From assembly GCA_021774875.1 (NCBI GenBank), contig JAJFIP010000090.1:1-38205 (forward strand): 38,205 nucleotides of DNA, written 5' to 3'. This stretch comes from Emcibacter sp. (GTDB lineage: Bacteria; Pseudomonadota; Alphaproteobacteria; Sphingomonadales; Emcibacteraceae). Shown piece after piece: positions 15,155 through 25,597 of the stretch. How positions within the stretch are numbered: the stretch's first letter is position 1; the number at the start of each line of letters is the position of its first letter. The translations under genes and the position numbers were made by a program. Below the pieces are notes generated by a model. That model was not told the origin of the DNA, did not search any database, and saw only the letters and a program-made list of their open reading frames with translations.

Positions 15155-16222
15155 ATGAAATTTCTCGACCAAAGCAAAATATATATAAAGTCAGGGGCAG
15201 GCGGTGACGGCTGCCTGAGCTTTCGTCGTGAGAAATGTGTCGAATTTGGTGGTCCGGACGGCGGCAATGGGGGCCGGGGCGGACATGTGCTGATCGAAGC
15301 CGTCAGCGGCTTAAACACCCTGATAGATTATCGCTACCGCCAACATTTTAAAGCTGGGCGCGGCGGTCATGGTATGGGCAAAAACCGCACCGGCGCCAAG
15401 GGCGCGGACAATTATCTTCAGGTTCCCGTCGGCACCCAGATTTTTGATGAGGATTACGGTGTTATGCTGGCCGACTTAACCCAGGAAGGCCAGATAGTGA
15501 TGATGCTCGAAGGCGGTCATCCTGGAACCGGCAATGCGGCTTTCAAGTCCTCGGTCAATCAGGCACCAAGACGCACCACCCCCGGTGGCCCGGCAGAAGA
15601 AATGTGGGTCTGGCTGCGCCTGAAGCTGATGGCGGATGCGGGGCTTGTCGGCCTGCCCAATGCGGGAAAATCTACTTTCCTGTCTGCAGTCTCCCGGGCA
15701 AAACCAAAGATTGCCGATTATCCCTTCACTACGCTAAAACCACAGCTGGGGGTCGTCTATGTGGATAATCGTGAATTTGTCATGGCCGATATTCCCGGAC
15801 TGATCGAGGGTGCCCATGAGGGCCATGGCCTCGGCGACAGATATCTGGGTCAAATCGAACGCTGTACCACAATATTGCATATGATTGATGGTACAGGCGA
15901 AGATGTGGTCACAGCATATAAAACCATCCGCCATGAACTGAGCTCATACGGCGGCGGGCTATCGGACAAGCCGGAAGTCATTGGTCTTAACAAATGCGAT
16001 GCTCTGGATAGTGAACTTATTCAAATGCTGTCAGAAGAACTTGGAAGCGTGACAAAGTCGCCAATTGTGCCCATCTCTGCGGTAACAAGCTTTGGGGTTG
16101 AGCCTATGCTCCGCGCCTTGCTGAAAAATATTGATCATGCCAGAGATATTGAAAAAGCCGAAGCCGAGCGACCTGCTTACACCGAATATGAACCAGAAGA
16201 AGAGGAATGGTCGCCCCTGTAA
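15155..16222 (+). CDS. obgE: Obg-family GTPase
   Basis: A 355-residue Obg GTPase (CgtA) acting in late 50S assembly and stress signalling. The N-terminal glycine-rich Obg domain is clear ([30 protein letters not shown], and the [10 protein letters not shown] segment). The G domain shows G1 (GLPNAGKST), G2 ([10 protein letters not shown]), G3 ([16 protein letters not shown]), G4 (NKCD) and G5 (SAVT). The C-terminus ends in an acidic stretch. The ATG has no strong Shine-Dalgarno. The rpmA terminator leaves only 24 bases upstream, so transcription must come from readthrough or a promoter inside rpmA. Confidence 0.96.
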   Translation: MKFLDQSKIYIKSGAGGDGCLSFRREKCVEFGGPDGGNGGRGGHVLIEAVSGLNTLIDYRYRQHFKAGRGGHGMGKNRTGAKGADNYLQVPVGTQIFDEDYGVMLADLTQEGQIVMMLEGGHPGTGNAAFKSSVNQAPRRTTPGGPAEEMWVWLRLKLMADAGLVGLPNAGKSTFLSAVSRAKPKIADYPFTTLKPQLGVVYVDNREFVMADIPGLIEGAHEGHGLGDRYLGQIERCTTILHMIDGTGEDVVTAYKTIRHELSSYGGGLSDKPEVIGLNKCDALDSELIQMLSEELGSVTKSPIVPISAVTSFGVEPMLRALLKNIDHARDIEKAEAERPAYTEYEPEEEEWSPL

Positions 16223-16243
16223 CGCCTAAGCCAGAGCCACAAC

Positions 16244-17389
16244 ATGACTGAGAACACTGACAATTCCAAACTCATCACCCGCCACAGTGAAGGTTGGAAA
16301 CGTATCATCATCAAAATCGGCAGTGCCTTGTTAATTGATAAGGACAGCGGCCAGCTTCGGGTGGACTGGCTCGAAGGCATTGCCCGTGATGTGGCATTCC
16401 TGAGAGAGCGTGGCTATCAGGTGATACTGGTTTCATCCGGCGCCATCGGACTTGGCCGCAGGATACTGAATCTGCGCATGAGCAAAAGACTGGAAGAAAA
16501 TCAGGCCGCCGCCGCCGTTGGCCAGATCGAACTTGCCACTGCTTACCGGACTATATTGGGGAAATTCAACATTCCCATGGCCCAAATCCTGCTCACCTAC
16601 AGCGATACCGAAGAACGCAGGCGGTATCTTAATGCCCGCAATACTATTAATCGCCTGCTTGAGCTGAATGTGGTACCCATGATCAATGAAAATGATACCG
16701 TCGCCACCGATGAAGTTCGCTACGGCGATAATGACCGACTAGCCGCCCGCGTAGCCAGTATGTGTGAAGCCGACTGTCTGTTCCTGCTGTCAGATATAGA
16801 TGGACTTTACAGTGCAGACCCCAATCAGAACCAAGATGCGGAATTGATTGGTGAAGTTACGGAAATCACCGCCCATATTGAAGCTATGGCCGGAAATCCT
16901 GTTTCCACAGGCTTTGGCAGTGGCGGCATGGTAACCAAAATTGCCGCTGCAAAAATCGCCGTTGCCAGCGGCTGCAATATGGTGATTACAAACGGCACCG
17001 CCACTACCCCCATACAGAGATATTTTGATGGCGCCAAAGGAACATGGTTTCATGCTTCGGGCAATCCGCTGGCCACCAAGAAAAAATGGATTGGCGCCAG
17101 TCTGGACATTGCCGGGCAATTGATTATTGATGACGGAGCAGTGGCAGCCCTGAAATCGGGCAAGAGTCTGCTGCCAGCGGGAATCGTTCGGGTGGAAGGA
17201 ACATTTGACCGGGGCGATACCATCCGTATTATCAGTCTGGACGGCACGGTTATCGGTCAGGGATTAATCGCTTATAACGGGCAGGATACGAGCAGAATTA
17301 TTGGCCATAGAAGCCATGAGATCGAACAGATACTCGGCTACTCCGGGCGCGAGGAAATCATCCACCGCAATGATATGGTTATAAATTGA
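16244..17389 (+). CDS. proB: Glutamate 5-kinase
   Basis: A 381-residue amino-acid kinase with a C-terminal PUA domain, catalysing ATP-dependent phosphorylation of glutamate, the first proline-synthesis step. Kinase motifs are IIIKIGSALL near residue 20, VSSGAIGLGRR, and MINENDTVATDEVRYGDNDRLAARVA for substrate and nucleotide. The TGFGSGGMVTKI loop is also present. The PUA domain runs from about residue 285 to 375 (LPAGIVRVEGTFDRGD). Length is standard. It begins 21 bases after obgE and is followed by proA after 12 bases. The Shine-Dalgarno is weak, suggesting dependence on the upstream transcript. Confidence 0.96.
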   Translation: MTENTDNSKLITRHSEGWKRIIIKIGSALLIDKDSGQLRVDWLEGIARDVAFLRERGYQVILVSSGAIGLGRRILNLRMSKRLEENQAAAAVGQIELATAYRTILGKFNIPMAQILLTYSDTEERRRYLNARNTINRLLELNVVPMINENDTVATDEVRYGDNDRLAARVASMCEADCLFLLSDIDGLYSADPNQNQDAELIGEVTEITAHIEAMAGNPVSTGFGSGGMVTKIAAAKIAVASGCNMVITNGTATTPIQRYFDGAKGTWFHASGNPLATKKKWIGASLDIAGQLIIDDGAVAALKSGKSLLPAGIVRVEGTFDRGDTIRIISLDGTVIGQGLIAYNGQDTSRIIGHRSHEIEQILGYSGREEIIHRNDMVIN

Positions 17390-17401
17390 AAGCATGCACT
17401 A

Positions 17402-18670
17402 ATGACGACTGAACAAACCATAAAAGATATGATGCAGGATATGGGCAAGGCGGCAAAAGCGGCGGCAGAAACACTGGCTAATGCCCCGACCGAACAGAAA
17501 AACAGGGCACTTATCTTTGCGGCCCAAAATATACGTGGCCATAAAGATGAAATCATCGCTGCAAATGTCAAAGATATGGATATTGCCACTGCTCGGGGGC
17601 TTGCCAATGCCATGCTGGACCGTCTGGCACTGGATGAGGAAAGAATTGAAGCCATCGCAACTTCCCTGGAGGCCATTGCAGAATTACCTGATCCGGTGGG
17701 CGATGTCATGAAACAATGGGATCAGCCCAATGGTCTGAATATTTCGCGGGTCAGAGTCCCCTTGGGCGTGATCGGAATAATTTACGAATCCCGCCCCAAT
17801 GTAACTGCCGATGCCGGAGCCTTGTGTCTGAAGTCTGGCAATGCCACCATTTTACGCGGCGGCAGTGAAAGTGCGCTGTCAAACCGCGCCATCCATGACT
17901 GCCTGATAGCGGGCTTGAAAGAAGCTGGTCTCAGCCTTGACTGCATCCAGTTGATCCCGACACAGGACCGTTCTGCTGTTGGTGAGCTGCTGGGGCTGGT
18001 GGGTTATGTGGATATTATAGTGCCGCGCGGCGGCAAGTCCCTGATCGAGCGGGTACAGAATGATAGCCGGGTTCCGGTCATGGCCCATCTTGACGGCATC
18101 TGCCATGTCTATGTGGACAGGCAAGCCGATCTGGAAAAGGCTGTTGCCATCACGCTCAATGCCAAAATGCGCCGCACCGGTATATGCGGGGCCGCAGAAA
18201 CCCTCCTTATTGATCAGGCCGTAGTACATAGCCACCTGCCTGCCATAATGGATGCCCTGAAAATTGTCGGCTGTGAATTGCGCGGTGATGATGTTGTGTG
18301 TGAACTGGACCCCGCTGTCACGCCAGCCACAGAAGCAGACTGGAATAGGGAATATCTTGAGAGTATTCTGTCCATAAAAACCGTGAATGGAGTCGATGAA
18401 GCCATAGAACATATCGCTGCCCACGGCTCCCGGCATACTGACAGCATCATTACGGAGAATACTGAAACCGCAGAAAAATTTCTGGCCCTCGTGGACAGTG
18501 CCATTGTCATGCATAACACCTCCACCCAGTTTGCCGATGGTGGTGAATTTGGCATGGGGGCTGAAATTGGCATTTCCACGGGAAAAATGCATGCCCGTGG
18601 CCCCGTGGGGCTGGAACAGCTCACCAGTTATAAATATCAGGTAAGGAGCGATGGCCAGACCAGACCTTAA
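17402..18670 (+). CDS. proA: Gamma-glutamyl phosphate reductase
   Basis: A 422-residue NADPH-dependent reductase of the aldehyde dehydrogenase superfamily that makes glutamate-5-semialdehyde from glutamyl phosphate. Motifs include [39 protein letters not shown], and [15 protein letters not shown] with the catalytic Cys. [31 protein letters not shown] near the C-terminus is the ProA signature. It follows proB closely, and its 3' end overlaps the nadD start by 20 bases. Length is normal and no residue is missing. Confidence 0.96.
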   Translation: MTTEQTIKDMMQDMGKAAKAAAETLANAPTEQKNRALIFAAQNIRGHKDEIIAANVKDMDIATARGLANAMLDRLALDEERIEAIATSLEAIAELPDPVGDVMKQWDQPNGLNISRVRVPLGVIGIIYESRPNVTADAGALCLKSGNATILRGGSESALSNRAIHDCLIAGLKEAGLSLDCIQLIPTQDRSAVGELLGLVGYVDIIVPRGGKSLIERVQNDSRVPVMAHLDGICHVYVDRQADLEKAVAITLNAKMRRTGICGAAETLLIDQAVVHSHLPAIMDALKIVGCELRGDDVVCELDPAVTPATEADWNREYLESILSIKTVNGVDEAIEHIAAHGSRHTDSIITENTETAEKFLALVDSAIVMHNTSTQFADGGEFGMGAEIGISTGKMHARGPVGLEQLTSYKYQVRSDGQTRP

Positions 18671-19262
18671 TATATTCCCGCCGGGCAAGTGGGCAGGTAA
18701 AAAGGTTGGCTTGCTTGGCGGGTCATTTAATCCGGCCCATGACGCCCATCTTGAAATATCCCTTGCCGCACTGGAAAGATTACAGCTTGATGCCGTCTGG
18801 TGGCTAACGTCACCACAAAACCCCCTGAAATCGGAAGATGATATGGCGAGCCTTGAAATCCGTATGGAGAGCGCAAGAGCCGTGGCCCATGACAACAGAA
18901 TTTTTGTTTCTGATCTGGAAAGCTGTCTTGGCACATGTTATACGGTGGAAATGCTGGACAGGGTAATAAGCATGCTGCCTGATACCCGCTTTGTCTGGCT
19001 CATGGGGGCGGATAATCTGGCACAATTTTCACTGTGGAAAAACTGGAAAAGGATCGCCAGAATAGTAGCATTTGCGATTTTTGACCGTCCGGGCTATTCT
19101 GATACTGTTGAATCGAGTGAGGCCGCAGAGTTTTTCAGGGATTATCAAATTCCCGAAACGCAAGCTGCAGAACTCAGTTCCATGAAAACCCCGGCATGGA
19201 CGTTTATCCGGGAGACACAAAATCCGTTGTCATCAACTGAGATACGGCGGAAAAAACTTTAA
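18651..19262 (+). CDS. nadD: Nicotinate-nucleotide adenylyltransferase
   Basis: A 203-residue nucleotidyltransferase of the NAD pathway that adenylates nicotinate mononucleotide. The [12 protein letters not shown] motif is the HxGH-type ATP site with an Asp-Ala between the two His. [11 protein letters not shown] and [19 protein letters not shown] match NadD, and the end has the SSTEIRRK motif equivalent to ISSTxIR. The ATG at 18651 has AAGGAG just upstream within proA and lies before the proA stop, so translation is coupled. The order nadD-rsfS-rlmH is conserved in proteobacteria. Confidence 0.95.
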   Translation: MARPDLNIFPPGKWAGKKVGLLGGSFNPAHDAHLEISLAALERLQLDAVWWLTSPQNPLKSEDDMASLEIRMESARAVAHDNRIFVSDLESCLGTCYTVEMLDRVISMLPDTRFVWLMGADNLAQFSLWKNWKRIARIVAFAIFDRPGYSDTVESSEAAEFFRDYQIPETQAAELSSMKTPAWTFIRETQNPLSSTEIRRKKL

Positions 19263-19284
19263 ACCCAAGAGGTTACATAAAAAA

Positions 19285-19701
19285 TTGCCTAATAATCATA
19301 TCTCGGAGGGCGAAACATCGTCTTCTATTGAACCGCACAGTACGGACACTCTTCTGGAAGTTATTATCAGCTCTCTGGAAGACGACAAAGCGGAAGAAAT
19401 CATCTCCATTAATCTTAAAGGAAAATCCAGCATTGCCGATTCGATGGTCATTGCATCGGGTCGTTCCACCAGACAGGTATCGGCAATTGCCGATCATCTG
19501 GTGACCAAAATCAAGAAAACCGGGTACGGTAATTCCAAAGTCGAAGGCCAGGAAAAGTCCGACTGGGTGTTGATTGATGCTGGTGATGCCATCATCCATA
19601 TATTCAGGCCTGAAGTCCGCAGCTTCTATAATCTGGAAAAAATGTGGGCCATGGATATTAGTCCTGATGATTTCACGCCGGACAAGCTGTTAAGCAGCTA
19701 G
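19285..19701 (+). CDS. rsfS: Ribosomal silencing factor RsfS
   Basis: A 138-residue RsfS/Iojap protein that binds L14 and blocks subunit joining under nutrient limitation. The core runs from about residue 25 to 125: TLLEVIISSLEDDKAEEIISINL, SIADSMVIASGRSTRQVSAIADHL, EGQEKSDWVLIDAGDAIIHIFRPEVRSFYNLEKMW. The start is uncertain. TTG at 19285 is the only standard start codon upstream of the core, with AGAGG about 13 bases before it; GGAGG at 19305-19309 lies in the coding frame. The tail after EKMW is slightly longer than usual. Confidence 0.92.
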   Translation: MPNNHISEGETSSSIEPHSTDTLLEVIISSLEDDKAEEIISINLKGKSSIADSMVIASGRSTRQVSAIADHLVTKIKKTGYGNSKVEGQEKSDWVLIDAGDAIIHIFRPEVRSFYNLEKMWAMDISPDDFTPDKLLSS

Positions 19702-19706
19702 TCTCT

Positions 19707-20180
19707 ATGCAACTTACCATCATTGCAGTTGGCCGCATGAAACAAGGGCCTGAGAGCCAGCAGATTGACACCTATCTCAAACGCTGTCCCTGGTCCGTCA
19801 AAATCATCGAAGTCGAGGAAAAAAGACCCCTCACCGGGCCCGAGCGTATGACACGGGAAGGTGATTTGATCTTGAAGTCGCTGCCTGATAATGCTTTTGT
19901 CATTGCCCTTGATGAGCGGGGAAAATCCATGCGCAGCGTCAAATTTGCCACAATGATCCGAGACCATCAGGATCGAGGAACAGCAAATCTGACCTTTCTG
20001 ATTGGGGGTGCCGATGGTTACGCACACCACGTCAAAGAACGGGCCAATATTCTGCTATCATTTGGAGATATGACCTGGCCTCATATGATGGCGCGGGTGA
20101 TGCTGACGGAACAATTATACCGGGCGTCCTGTATTTTATCGGGGCATCCCTATCACAAAGACCAGGGACAGAATTTTTAA
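19707..20180 (+). CDS. rlmH: 23S rRNA pseudouridine-1915 N3-methyltransferase
   Basis: A 157-residue SPOUT-class methyltransferase that methylates pseudouridine 1915 of helix 69 in 23S rRNA. FVIALDERGKSMRSVKFA and the knotted cofactor-binding region FLIGGADGYAHHVKERA are present, and the C-terminus LTEQLYRASCILSGHPYHKDQ is the family signature. Length matches the family. It starts five bases after the rsfS stop, so the two are co-translated or closely coupled. The following 182 bases are non-coding. Confidence 0.95.
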   Translation: MQLTIIAVGRMKQGPESQQIDTYLKRCPWSVKIIEVEEKRPLTGPERMTREGDLILKSLPDNAFVIALDERGKSMRSVKFATMIRDHQDRGTANLTFLIGGADGYAHHVKERANILLSFGDMTWPHMMARVMLTEQLYRASCILSGHPYHKDQGQNF

Positions 20181-20362
20181 TATCGCCCCTTATGCCCAGC
20201 TTGAGAAAGGTTATCCTGCATAGCCAGATCTGAGACGTCAAACAAGCAGGCAAGTGAATAAACACTTACCTTTCTTGCTTTCCTCGTATATATAGCTTTG
20301 CAGGTCAGCAGAATTGCACGTATTTAATAAATCCTGACCCAAATTCGGGAATTTATAAAGAA

Positions 20363-20794
20363 ATGCCACGCTTCACAACTGAAATAACCGTTCGCTTCAA
20401 CCATGTGGATCCTGCAGGGATCGTCTATTACCCCAGATATTATGAAATGATCAATCAGGCAAGCGAGATTTGGTTTGAAGAAGGGCTGGATTACCCCTAC
20501 CCGAAAATGTTTGCCGAAGGCTGGGCCGTACCCCTGGCCCATCTGGAAAGCAGTTTCAGGAATCCGAGCTTCCTTAATGACCGGCTGAGTTTTGCCATTG
20601 GCGTTACCAAAATAGGCCGCAGCCGTATTGATTTGTCTATCATCACATCCTGTAAGGAGCAGATCCGCTTCCTCACCCGCCAGAGCATTGTCTGGGTCAA
20701 TCACAAAAAAATCAAATCCGCCGCTATACCCCCAGACATCCGGAAAAAGATGGAAGGCTATCTGCTCACTGACGATGAAGATATTTCCTTTTGA
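20363..20794 (+). CDS. Hotdog-fold acyl-CoA thioesterase, 4HBT family
   Basis: A 143-residue hotdog protein of the 4-hydroxybenzoyl-CoA thioesterase/YbgC group. The active-site motif is FNHVDPAGIVYYPRYYEM, with catalytic Asp in the HVDPAG stretch (about residue 15), and the strand pattern PLAHLESSFRNPSFLND matches. It cleaves acyl- or aryl-CoA thioesters; the substrate is not clear from sequence. The ATG lies after a purine-rich AAAGAA. An AT-rich region upstream probably carries its own promoter. No neighbouring gene points to a particular pathway, so physiological specificity is unknown. Confidence 0.85.
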   Translation: MPRFTTEITVRFNHVDPAGIVYYPRYYEMINQASEIWFEEGLDYPYPKMFAEGWAVPLAHLESSFRNPSFLNDRLSFAIGVTKIGRSRIDLSIITSCKEQIRFLTRQSIVWVNHKKIKSAAIPPDIRKKMEGYLLTDDEDISF

Positions 20795-20931
20795 GACTGG
20801 TAAACTAAAATATTGCCTCTAAAAGACAGTTTTATGCAAGAATTTCTTGTTTGCTCAATCACAAAAGGATAAACAGCTATAAAGGCTGTAACTGCGCCAC
20901 AAATAAAATAGTAATCAGGAATGGAATATTC

Positions 20932-21405
20932 ATGACCGTGTATGAGAATAAAAAGAATATGACCGCAAAATCGGCAAAGGCAATGATTTTGGGAATAGCC
21001 CTGACCACGGGAGGATGCGGCATCTTTGGTGGTGGTGATGACTCAGTACAAAATATCGAGGCCGCTGAAGAAGTTTTCCAGATTGGCGTCAATGCCTATC
21101 TGTGGCGGGCAACTCTGGATACCCTGTCCTTCATGCCCTTGAATAAAGCAGACCACAGCGGTGGCGTTATCCTGACCGAATGGAAGGTTAATCCGGGTAA
21201 CAGCAACGAGCGGACAAAAGTGGATATCGTCGTTCTGGGCAGCAAGCTGACGGCAGATTCCATAAAGGTCGTGGTTCACCGCCAACTGAATAACGCAAGT
21301 GGGTGGTCGGACGAGCCACCACGTCCGGGGGCGGCGATAAATATCCGCAATGCAATATTGATGCAGGCGCGACTGCTTCGACGCGGTAATGCTCCGATCA
21401 AATAG
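20932..21405 (+). CDS. DUF3576 family putative lipoprotein
   Basis: A protein of about 157 residues that matches the DUF3576 family found before leuS in alphaproteobacteria. The N-terminus has a short hydrophobic run ending in TTGGC, a weak lipobox with Thr at -3, so lipidation is plausible but not certain. The core contains GVNAYLWRATLDTLSFMPL and VDIVVLGSKLTADSIKVVVHRQ, followed by an arginine-containing end (ARLLRR). The frame is open from a TTG at 20851, but the ATG at 20932 has better spacing from AGGA/GGA and starts closer to the signal; ATG at 20959 is another possibility. The function is unknown. Confidence 0.8.
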   Translation: MTVYENKKNMTAKSAKAMILGIALTTGGCGIFGGGDDSVQNIEAAEEVFQIGVNAYLWRATLDTLSFMPLNKADHSGGVILTEWKVNPGNSNERTKVDIVVLGSKLTADSIKVVVHRQLNNASGWSDEPPRPGAAINIRNAILMQARLLRRGNAPIK

Positions 21406-21463
21406 TTATTTTGCCCGCTTGCCATTGTGATGAATACGCAGCCCAAAACAATCAGGAAAAGAA

Positions 21464-24019
21464 ATGACACGCTATAACGCCGCTCTTACCGAGGCAAAAT
21501 GGCAGAAAATTTGGGCCGATAGTGAGACTTTCACCGCAAAGCTAGACCCCTCAAAGCCAAAATATTATGTGCTGGAAATGTTCCCCTATCCCTCTGGTAA
21601 AATTCACATGGGCCATGTGCGTAACTATACCCAGGGCGATGTGGTGGCACGTTACCGCCGGGCAAAGGGTTTTAATGTAATGCACCCTATGGGCTGGGAT
21701 GCCTTTGGTATGCCAGCGGAAAATGCCGCCATGGAGCATAATGTCCATCCGGCCAAATGGACCTATGAAAATATTGACCATATGCGCGGCCAGCTAAAAC
21801 AGATGGGCCTCAGTCTTGACTGGTCCAGAGAATTCGCCACCTGCGACCCTGAATATTACGGTCAGGAACAGAAAATGTTTCTGGATTTTCTTGAGGCAGG
21901 TCTGGTCTCCCGCAAAGAATCATGGGTCAACTGGGATCCGGTGGATAATACAGTTCTGGCCAATGAGCAGGTTATTGATGGCTGCGGCTGGCGGTCTGGC
22001 GCTCCAGTTGAACGGCGACTTCTCAGCCAATGGTTCCTGAAAATTACCGATTATGCCGATGAACTGAATGCCGCGTTGGATAATTTACCGCGCTGGCCGG
22101 AAAAAGTCAGAACCATGCAAAAAAACTGGATCGGGCGCTCCGAAGGACTGCGACTGTTTTTTGATATAGAAGACCATGATCCACTGGAAGTCTACACTAC
22201 CCGCCCCGACACTATCTTCGGGGCCTGTGGTATGGCCATTGCAGCCGATCATCCCCTGGCGGAAAAATTGGCACAGGACAATCCTGCCCTGCAAAAATTT
22301 ATCACTGAATGTCGCACGGGTGCCACCACCGAAGAAGCCATGGAAAAGATGGAAAAGAAGGGCTTCGATACCGGGATAGTCGCGCGAACTCCGTTTGAGG
22401 ATCGTGCCTTACCGGTCTTTGTCGCCAATTTTGTATTGATGGAATATGGCACCGGGGCAATCTTCATGTCGGCGGCCCATGATCAGCGCGATCTGGATTT
22501 TGCTCACAAATATAACCTTGATGTGCGCACCGTTATCCGGCCAGAGGGCGAGGACGACAGCTATGCTGTCAGCACAGAGGCCTATATTGGACCCGGCAAG
22601 CTGTTTAATTCCGAATTTTTAGATGGCATGACCATAAAAGATGCCAAAGCCGAGGTTGCCCGCCGGGCCGAAGACGGTGATTTTGGCAAAAAGACCATAA
22701 ATTTTCGTCTGCGTGACTGGGGCATTTCCCGTCAACGTTACTGGGGCTGCCCGATCCCGATCATTCATTGTGAGCACTGCGGCATTGTTCCGGTGCCAAA
22801 ATCTGATTTACCGGTAGTGCTGCCTGATGATGTCAGCTTTGACAAGCCGGGCAATCCGCTCACGCATCATGGCACCTGGCAGCATGTTGATTGCCCCTCC
22901 TGCACAAAACCCGCCCGGCGCGAGACCGATACCTTTGACACCTTCATTGATTCGTCCTGGTATTTTGCCCGGTTCTGCTCGCCAAAATCGGCAGACCCGG
23001 TGGATACAGATGCCACAGATTACTGGATGCCGGTGGATCAGTATGTGGGCGGTGTCGAACATGCCATCCTGCATCTGCTCTATTCCCGTTTTTACACCAG
23101 AGCCATGAAGGAAATAGGCCTGTCCTCAGTGGAGGAACCATTTGACGGCCTGTTCACCCAGGGCATGGTCTGTCATGAAACTTACGCGGACGCTAAAGGA
23201 AACTGGATACTCCCGGCAGACCTTACCCACAATGAAGATGGCAGTTTTACCGAGAAAAAAACTGGCGAGCCGGTCACCATTGGCCGGTCCGTCAAGATGT
23301 CTAAATCGCGCAAGAATGTGGTTGACCCCACGGAAATCATTGATCAGTACGGGGCGGATACCGCGCGCTGGTTCATGTTATCCGACAGCCCGCCCGAACG
23401 CGACCTTGAATGGACCGAAGAAGGCGTTGAAGGGGCATGGCGTTTTACCCAAAGACTGTGGCGTACCGTAACCGTCAGCATGGAAGGCTTGGGTAAAGTT
23501 GCTTCTGAGCCTGATAATTTCAGTAAAGCGGCGCAAGATTTGCGCCGCATGTGCCATGTGAGCATTGATGCCGTAGGCCGTGATATTGAAGACTTTCACT
23601 TTAACAATGCGGTAGCCCAGATATATAAATTCTCCAATGCCGTGGCGGCCATTAAATCGGACGGCTCAGATGGTGATGTCTTCGCCTTGGGTGAAGCCCT
23701 GACCGTTCTGGTTCAGTTGGTTGCCCCCATGATGCCCCATCTGGCCGAAGAAATGTGGCAGATGATGGGAAAGGAGGGTATAGTAACCGATATGCTCTGG
23801 CCCGAGGCCCAGGTCAAACTGATGCAGAAAAATACCGTGACCATCGCCATACAGGTCAAGGGCAAACTCAGAGATACCATCGAAGTGGCTAAAGACATGG
23901 ATAAGGCCGAAGTGGAAAAGCTGGCTCTGGCCTGTGAAAAAATACAGAAGGCTGTGGGAGAAAGTCCCATTCGCAAGGTTATCGTGGTTCCCAACCGAAT
24001 CGTCAATATTGTCATTTGA
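21464..24019 (+). CDS. leuS: Leucyl-tRNA synthetase
   Basis: An 851-residue class Ia synthetase charging tRNA-Leu. The catalytic HIGH-type motif is HMGH in [19 protein letters not shown]. The editing CP1 domain includes [20 protein letters not shown] and the [14 protein letters not shown] segment. The zinc-like region has C..C pairs ([16 protein letters not shown]), and the second catalytic motif is [12 protein letters not shown]. The C-terminal domain ends with [11 protein letters not shown]. Length is standard. The ATG follows AGGAAAAG, and lptE begins ten bases after the stop. The leuS-lptE-holA order is widely conserved. Confidence 0.97.
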   Translation: MTRYNAALTEAKWQKIWADSETFTAKLDPSKPKYYVLEMFPYPSGKIHMGHVRNYTQGDVVARYRRAKGFNVMHPMGWDAFGMPAENAAMEHNVHPAKWTYENIDHMRGQLKQMGLSLDWSREFATCDPEYYGQEQKMFLDFLEAGLVSRKESWVNWDPVDNTVLANEQVIDGCGWRSGAPVERRLLSQWFLKITDYADELNAALDNLPRWPEKVRTMQKNWIGRSEGLRLFFDIEDHDPLEVYTTRPDTIFGACGMAIAADHPLAEKLAQDNPALQKFITECRTGATTEEAMEKMEKKGFDTGIVARTPFEDRALPVFVANFVLMEYGTGAIFMSAAHDQRDLDFAHKYNLDVRTVIRPEGEDDSYAVSTEAYIGPGKLFNSEFLDGMTIKDAKAEVARRAEDGDFGKKTINFRLRDWGISRQRYWGCPIPIIHCEHCGIVPVPKSDLPVVLPDDVSFDKPGNPLTHHGTWQHVDCPSCTKPARRETDTFDTFIDSSWYFARFCSPKSADPVDTDATDYWMPVDQYVGGVEHAILHLLYSRFYTRAMKEIGLSSVEEPFDGLFTQGMVCHETYADAKGNWILPADLTHNEDGSFTEKKTGEPVTIGRSVKMSKSRKNVVDPTEIIDQYGADTARWFMLSDSPPERDLEWTEEGVEGAWRFTQRLWRTVTVSMEGLGKVASEPDNFSKAAQDLRRMCHVSIDAVGRDIEDFHFNNAVAQIYKFSNAVAAIKSDGSDGDVFALGEALTVLVQLVAPMMPHLAEEMWQMMGKEGIVTDMLWPEAQVKLMQKNTVTIAIQVKGKLRDTIEVAKDMDKAEVEKLALACEKIQKAVGESPIRKVIVVPNRIVNIVI

Positions 24020-24029
24020 GGTAAATATT

Positions 24030-24551
24030 ATGAAGCTCATTCTGGTTTTGATGGTTACAATTTTTTTATCAGCTTGCGGTTTCAAGCCCATGTATGGCCA
24101 GTTTTCAGATGGCAAAGGCGACTTGCGCGAGGTGATGGCCAATATCCGGGTAAGCGATATTACCGAACAGGGGCGGCCATCGCGCATTGGACAGGTAATC
24201 CGCAATAACCTGCTTGACCGCCTGACACCATTCGGAGAAACAAAGTCTGCCGAATATGTGCTGAAAGTCACTTTCCTGATCGAAGAACATGGTTACGGCA
24301 TCCGGGAGGATGAAAGTGTCACCCTGCAAAATCTGAAACTGGTGACATCCTACCAGCTGGAAGATGTGGCGACATCTAAGGTGGTTCTGGACTATGCTGC
24401 ACGCGCCTTGGTGACATATGATCTGGCCCAGTCCGACTATTCCAATATGATTGCCCGCAATGCCGCACTGAAACGCCTGTCAGAAGAAGTCGCCAACCAG
24501 ATGGCCGCCCGAATCGGGGCTTTTTTCAGTAAATCTGCTACGTCATCGTAA
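24030..24551 (+). CDS. lptE: LPS-assembly lipoprotein LptE
   Basis: A 173-residue outer-membrane lipoprotein that plugs LptD and helps insert lipopolysaccharide. A signal peptide (MKLILVLMVTIFLSACG) ends in the lipobox LSAC, so Cys16 is lipidated. The mature protein opens with GFKPMYG, the LptE signature. The open frame extends far upstream inside leuS, but the ATG at 24030 is chosen because GAGGT is well placed before it and the signal peptide starts there. The gene lies between leuS and holA, as in E. coli. The fold is predicted as two layers of strands and helices. Confidence 0.92.
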   Translation: MKLILVLMVTIFLSACGFKPMYGQFSDGKGDLREVMANIRVSDITEQGRPSRIGQVIRNNLLDRLTPFGETKSAEYVLKVTFLIEEHGYGIREDESVTLQNLKLVTSYQLEDVATSKVVLDYAARALVTYDLAQSDYSNMIARNAALKRLSEEVANQMAARIGAFFSKSATSS

Positions 24552-24559
24552 CCATTGAA

Positions 24560-25588
24560 ATGAAATTAAACAAAAACCATATCACGGCTCAAGTCAAAAA
24601 ACTAAATCCCCAATACCGGGCGGTGCTTATTTATGGCCGTGATGAGGGGCTGGTACGCGAGCGGGCCGATAAAATAGCGGGTCAGGTGGTCGCAGACCTG
24701 CGTGATGCTTTTCAGGTGGCAAATATTGAACCGGATAAGCTTAAAAAAGAACCTTTTCTTCTTGCTGATGAGGCGGCAGCCATTTCCATGATGGGCGGAC
24801 AGCGGGTTATTCGGGTTGACGGAGCCGGGGAGAATGTGACAGAAGCCGCAAAATCCTTTCTTGATAACCCCATCGGTGACGGGTTGGTGATCATAACTGC
24901 TGGTGGAATAAGGGCGACATCCCCGTTGGTCAAGCTATTTGAAAAAGCCAAAAATGCCGCGGCTTTGGCCTGTTATGAAGATAATCAGGGCGATCTGCAA
25001 AATCTTATCCATGAGGTGATGGGCCTGAATAATCTTAAAATTGCCCCTGATGCTGCGGCCTACTTACAGAGCAATTTGGGTGGCGACAGGCTGGTATCCC
25101 GCGGCGAACTTGAAAAACTGGTACTTTATAAGGGCAGCGGTGATGACAGTCAGACAGTATCTTTAAATGATGCCCGCGCCTGTGTCGGGGACAGTGGCAC
25201 CCTGACCCTTGATATGATTGCATCGGCGACCACTGGCGGCGATTTGAAAACACTCGATGATACATTGTTCAAGGCTTTCAATCGGGGTGAGAATTCCATT
25301 CCGATTCTGCGTAATCTGGCCCGAAGGCTGCAAAAACTGCATCTGGTGCGGGGCAGTATGGACAAGGGCGTGTCCGCAGAAAAGGCGGTTCTGGCCGTGG
25401 TCTATAGCCCCTATTCCCCGGAAAAAAAATCAATCATGGGCCAGCTTGGTAAATGGTCAACCGCCAAACTTGCAAATGCGTTGGAGATTGTCATGGAAGC
25501 CGAAGCCGATTGCAAAGTGACGGGATTACCAGCGCAGGCCATATGCGCCCGCGCCTGCCTGCGCATAGCTAATGCGGCCAGAGTTTAG
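24560..25588 (+). CDS. holA: DNA polymerase III subunit delta
   Basis: A 342-residue clamp-loader delta subunit that opens the beta sliding clamp. It starts with AVLIYGRDEGLVRERA, the N-terminal AAA-like motif, continues through LLADEAAAISMMGGQRVIRVDGAG, and includes the delta-specific GDRLVSRGELEKLVLYKG and AFNRGENSIPILRNLARRLQKLH. Walker motifs are degenerate, as expected since delta does not bind ATP. It begins eight bases after lptE and ends nine bases from the convergent crotonase-family gene. Confidence 0.94.
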   Translation: MKLNKNHITAQVKKLNPQYRAVLIYGRDEGLVRERADKIAGQVVADLRDAFQVANIEPDKLKKEPFLLADEAAAISMMGGQRVIRVDGAGENVTEAAKSFLDNPIGDGLVIITAGGIRATSPLVKLFEKAKNAAALACYEDNQGDLQNLIHEVMGLNNLKIAPDAAAYLQSNLGGDRLVSRGELEKLVLYKGSGDDSQTVSLNDARACVGDSGTLTLDMIASATTGGDLKTLDDTLFKAFNRGENSIPILRNLARRLQKLHLVRGSMDKGVSAEKAVLAVVYSPYSPEKKSIMGQLGKWSTAKLANALEIVMEAEADCKVTGLPAQAICARACLRIANAARV

Positions 25589-25597
25589 TGATAATAT

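Noticed and set aside
17879-18934. A 351-codon antisense frame opposite proA and nadD
   Set aside because: Both sense genes are clear enzymes with complete motifs; the antisense protein shows no family features.
20181-20362. Possible terminator or regulatory hairpin after rlmH
   Set aside because: AAGTG/CACTT and outer AAGCA/TGCTT pairings near 20243-20281 exist, but internal loops and the lack of a clean T-run make it too weak to call.
23934-24029. N-terminal extension of lptE into leuS
   Set aside because: The ATG at 24030 has a well-placed GAGGT and begins a proper lipoprotein signal peptide; the extension would bury it.
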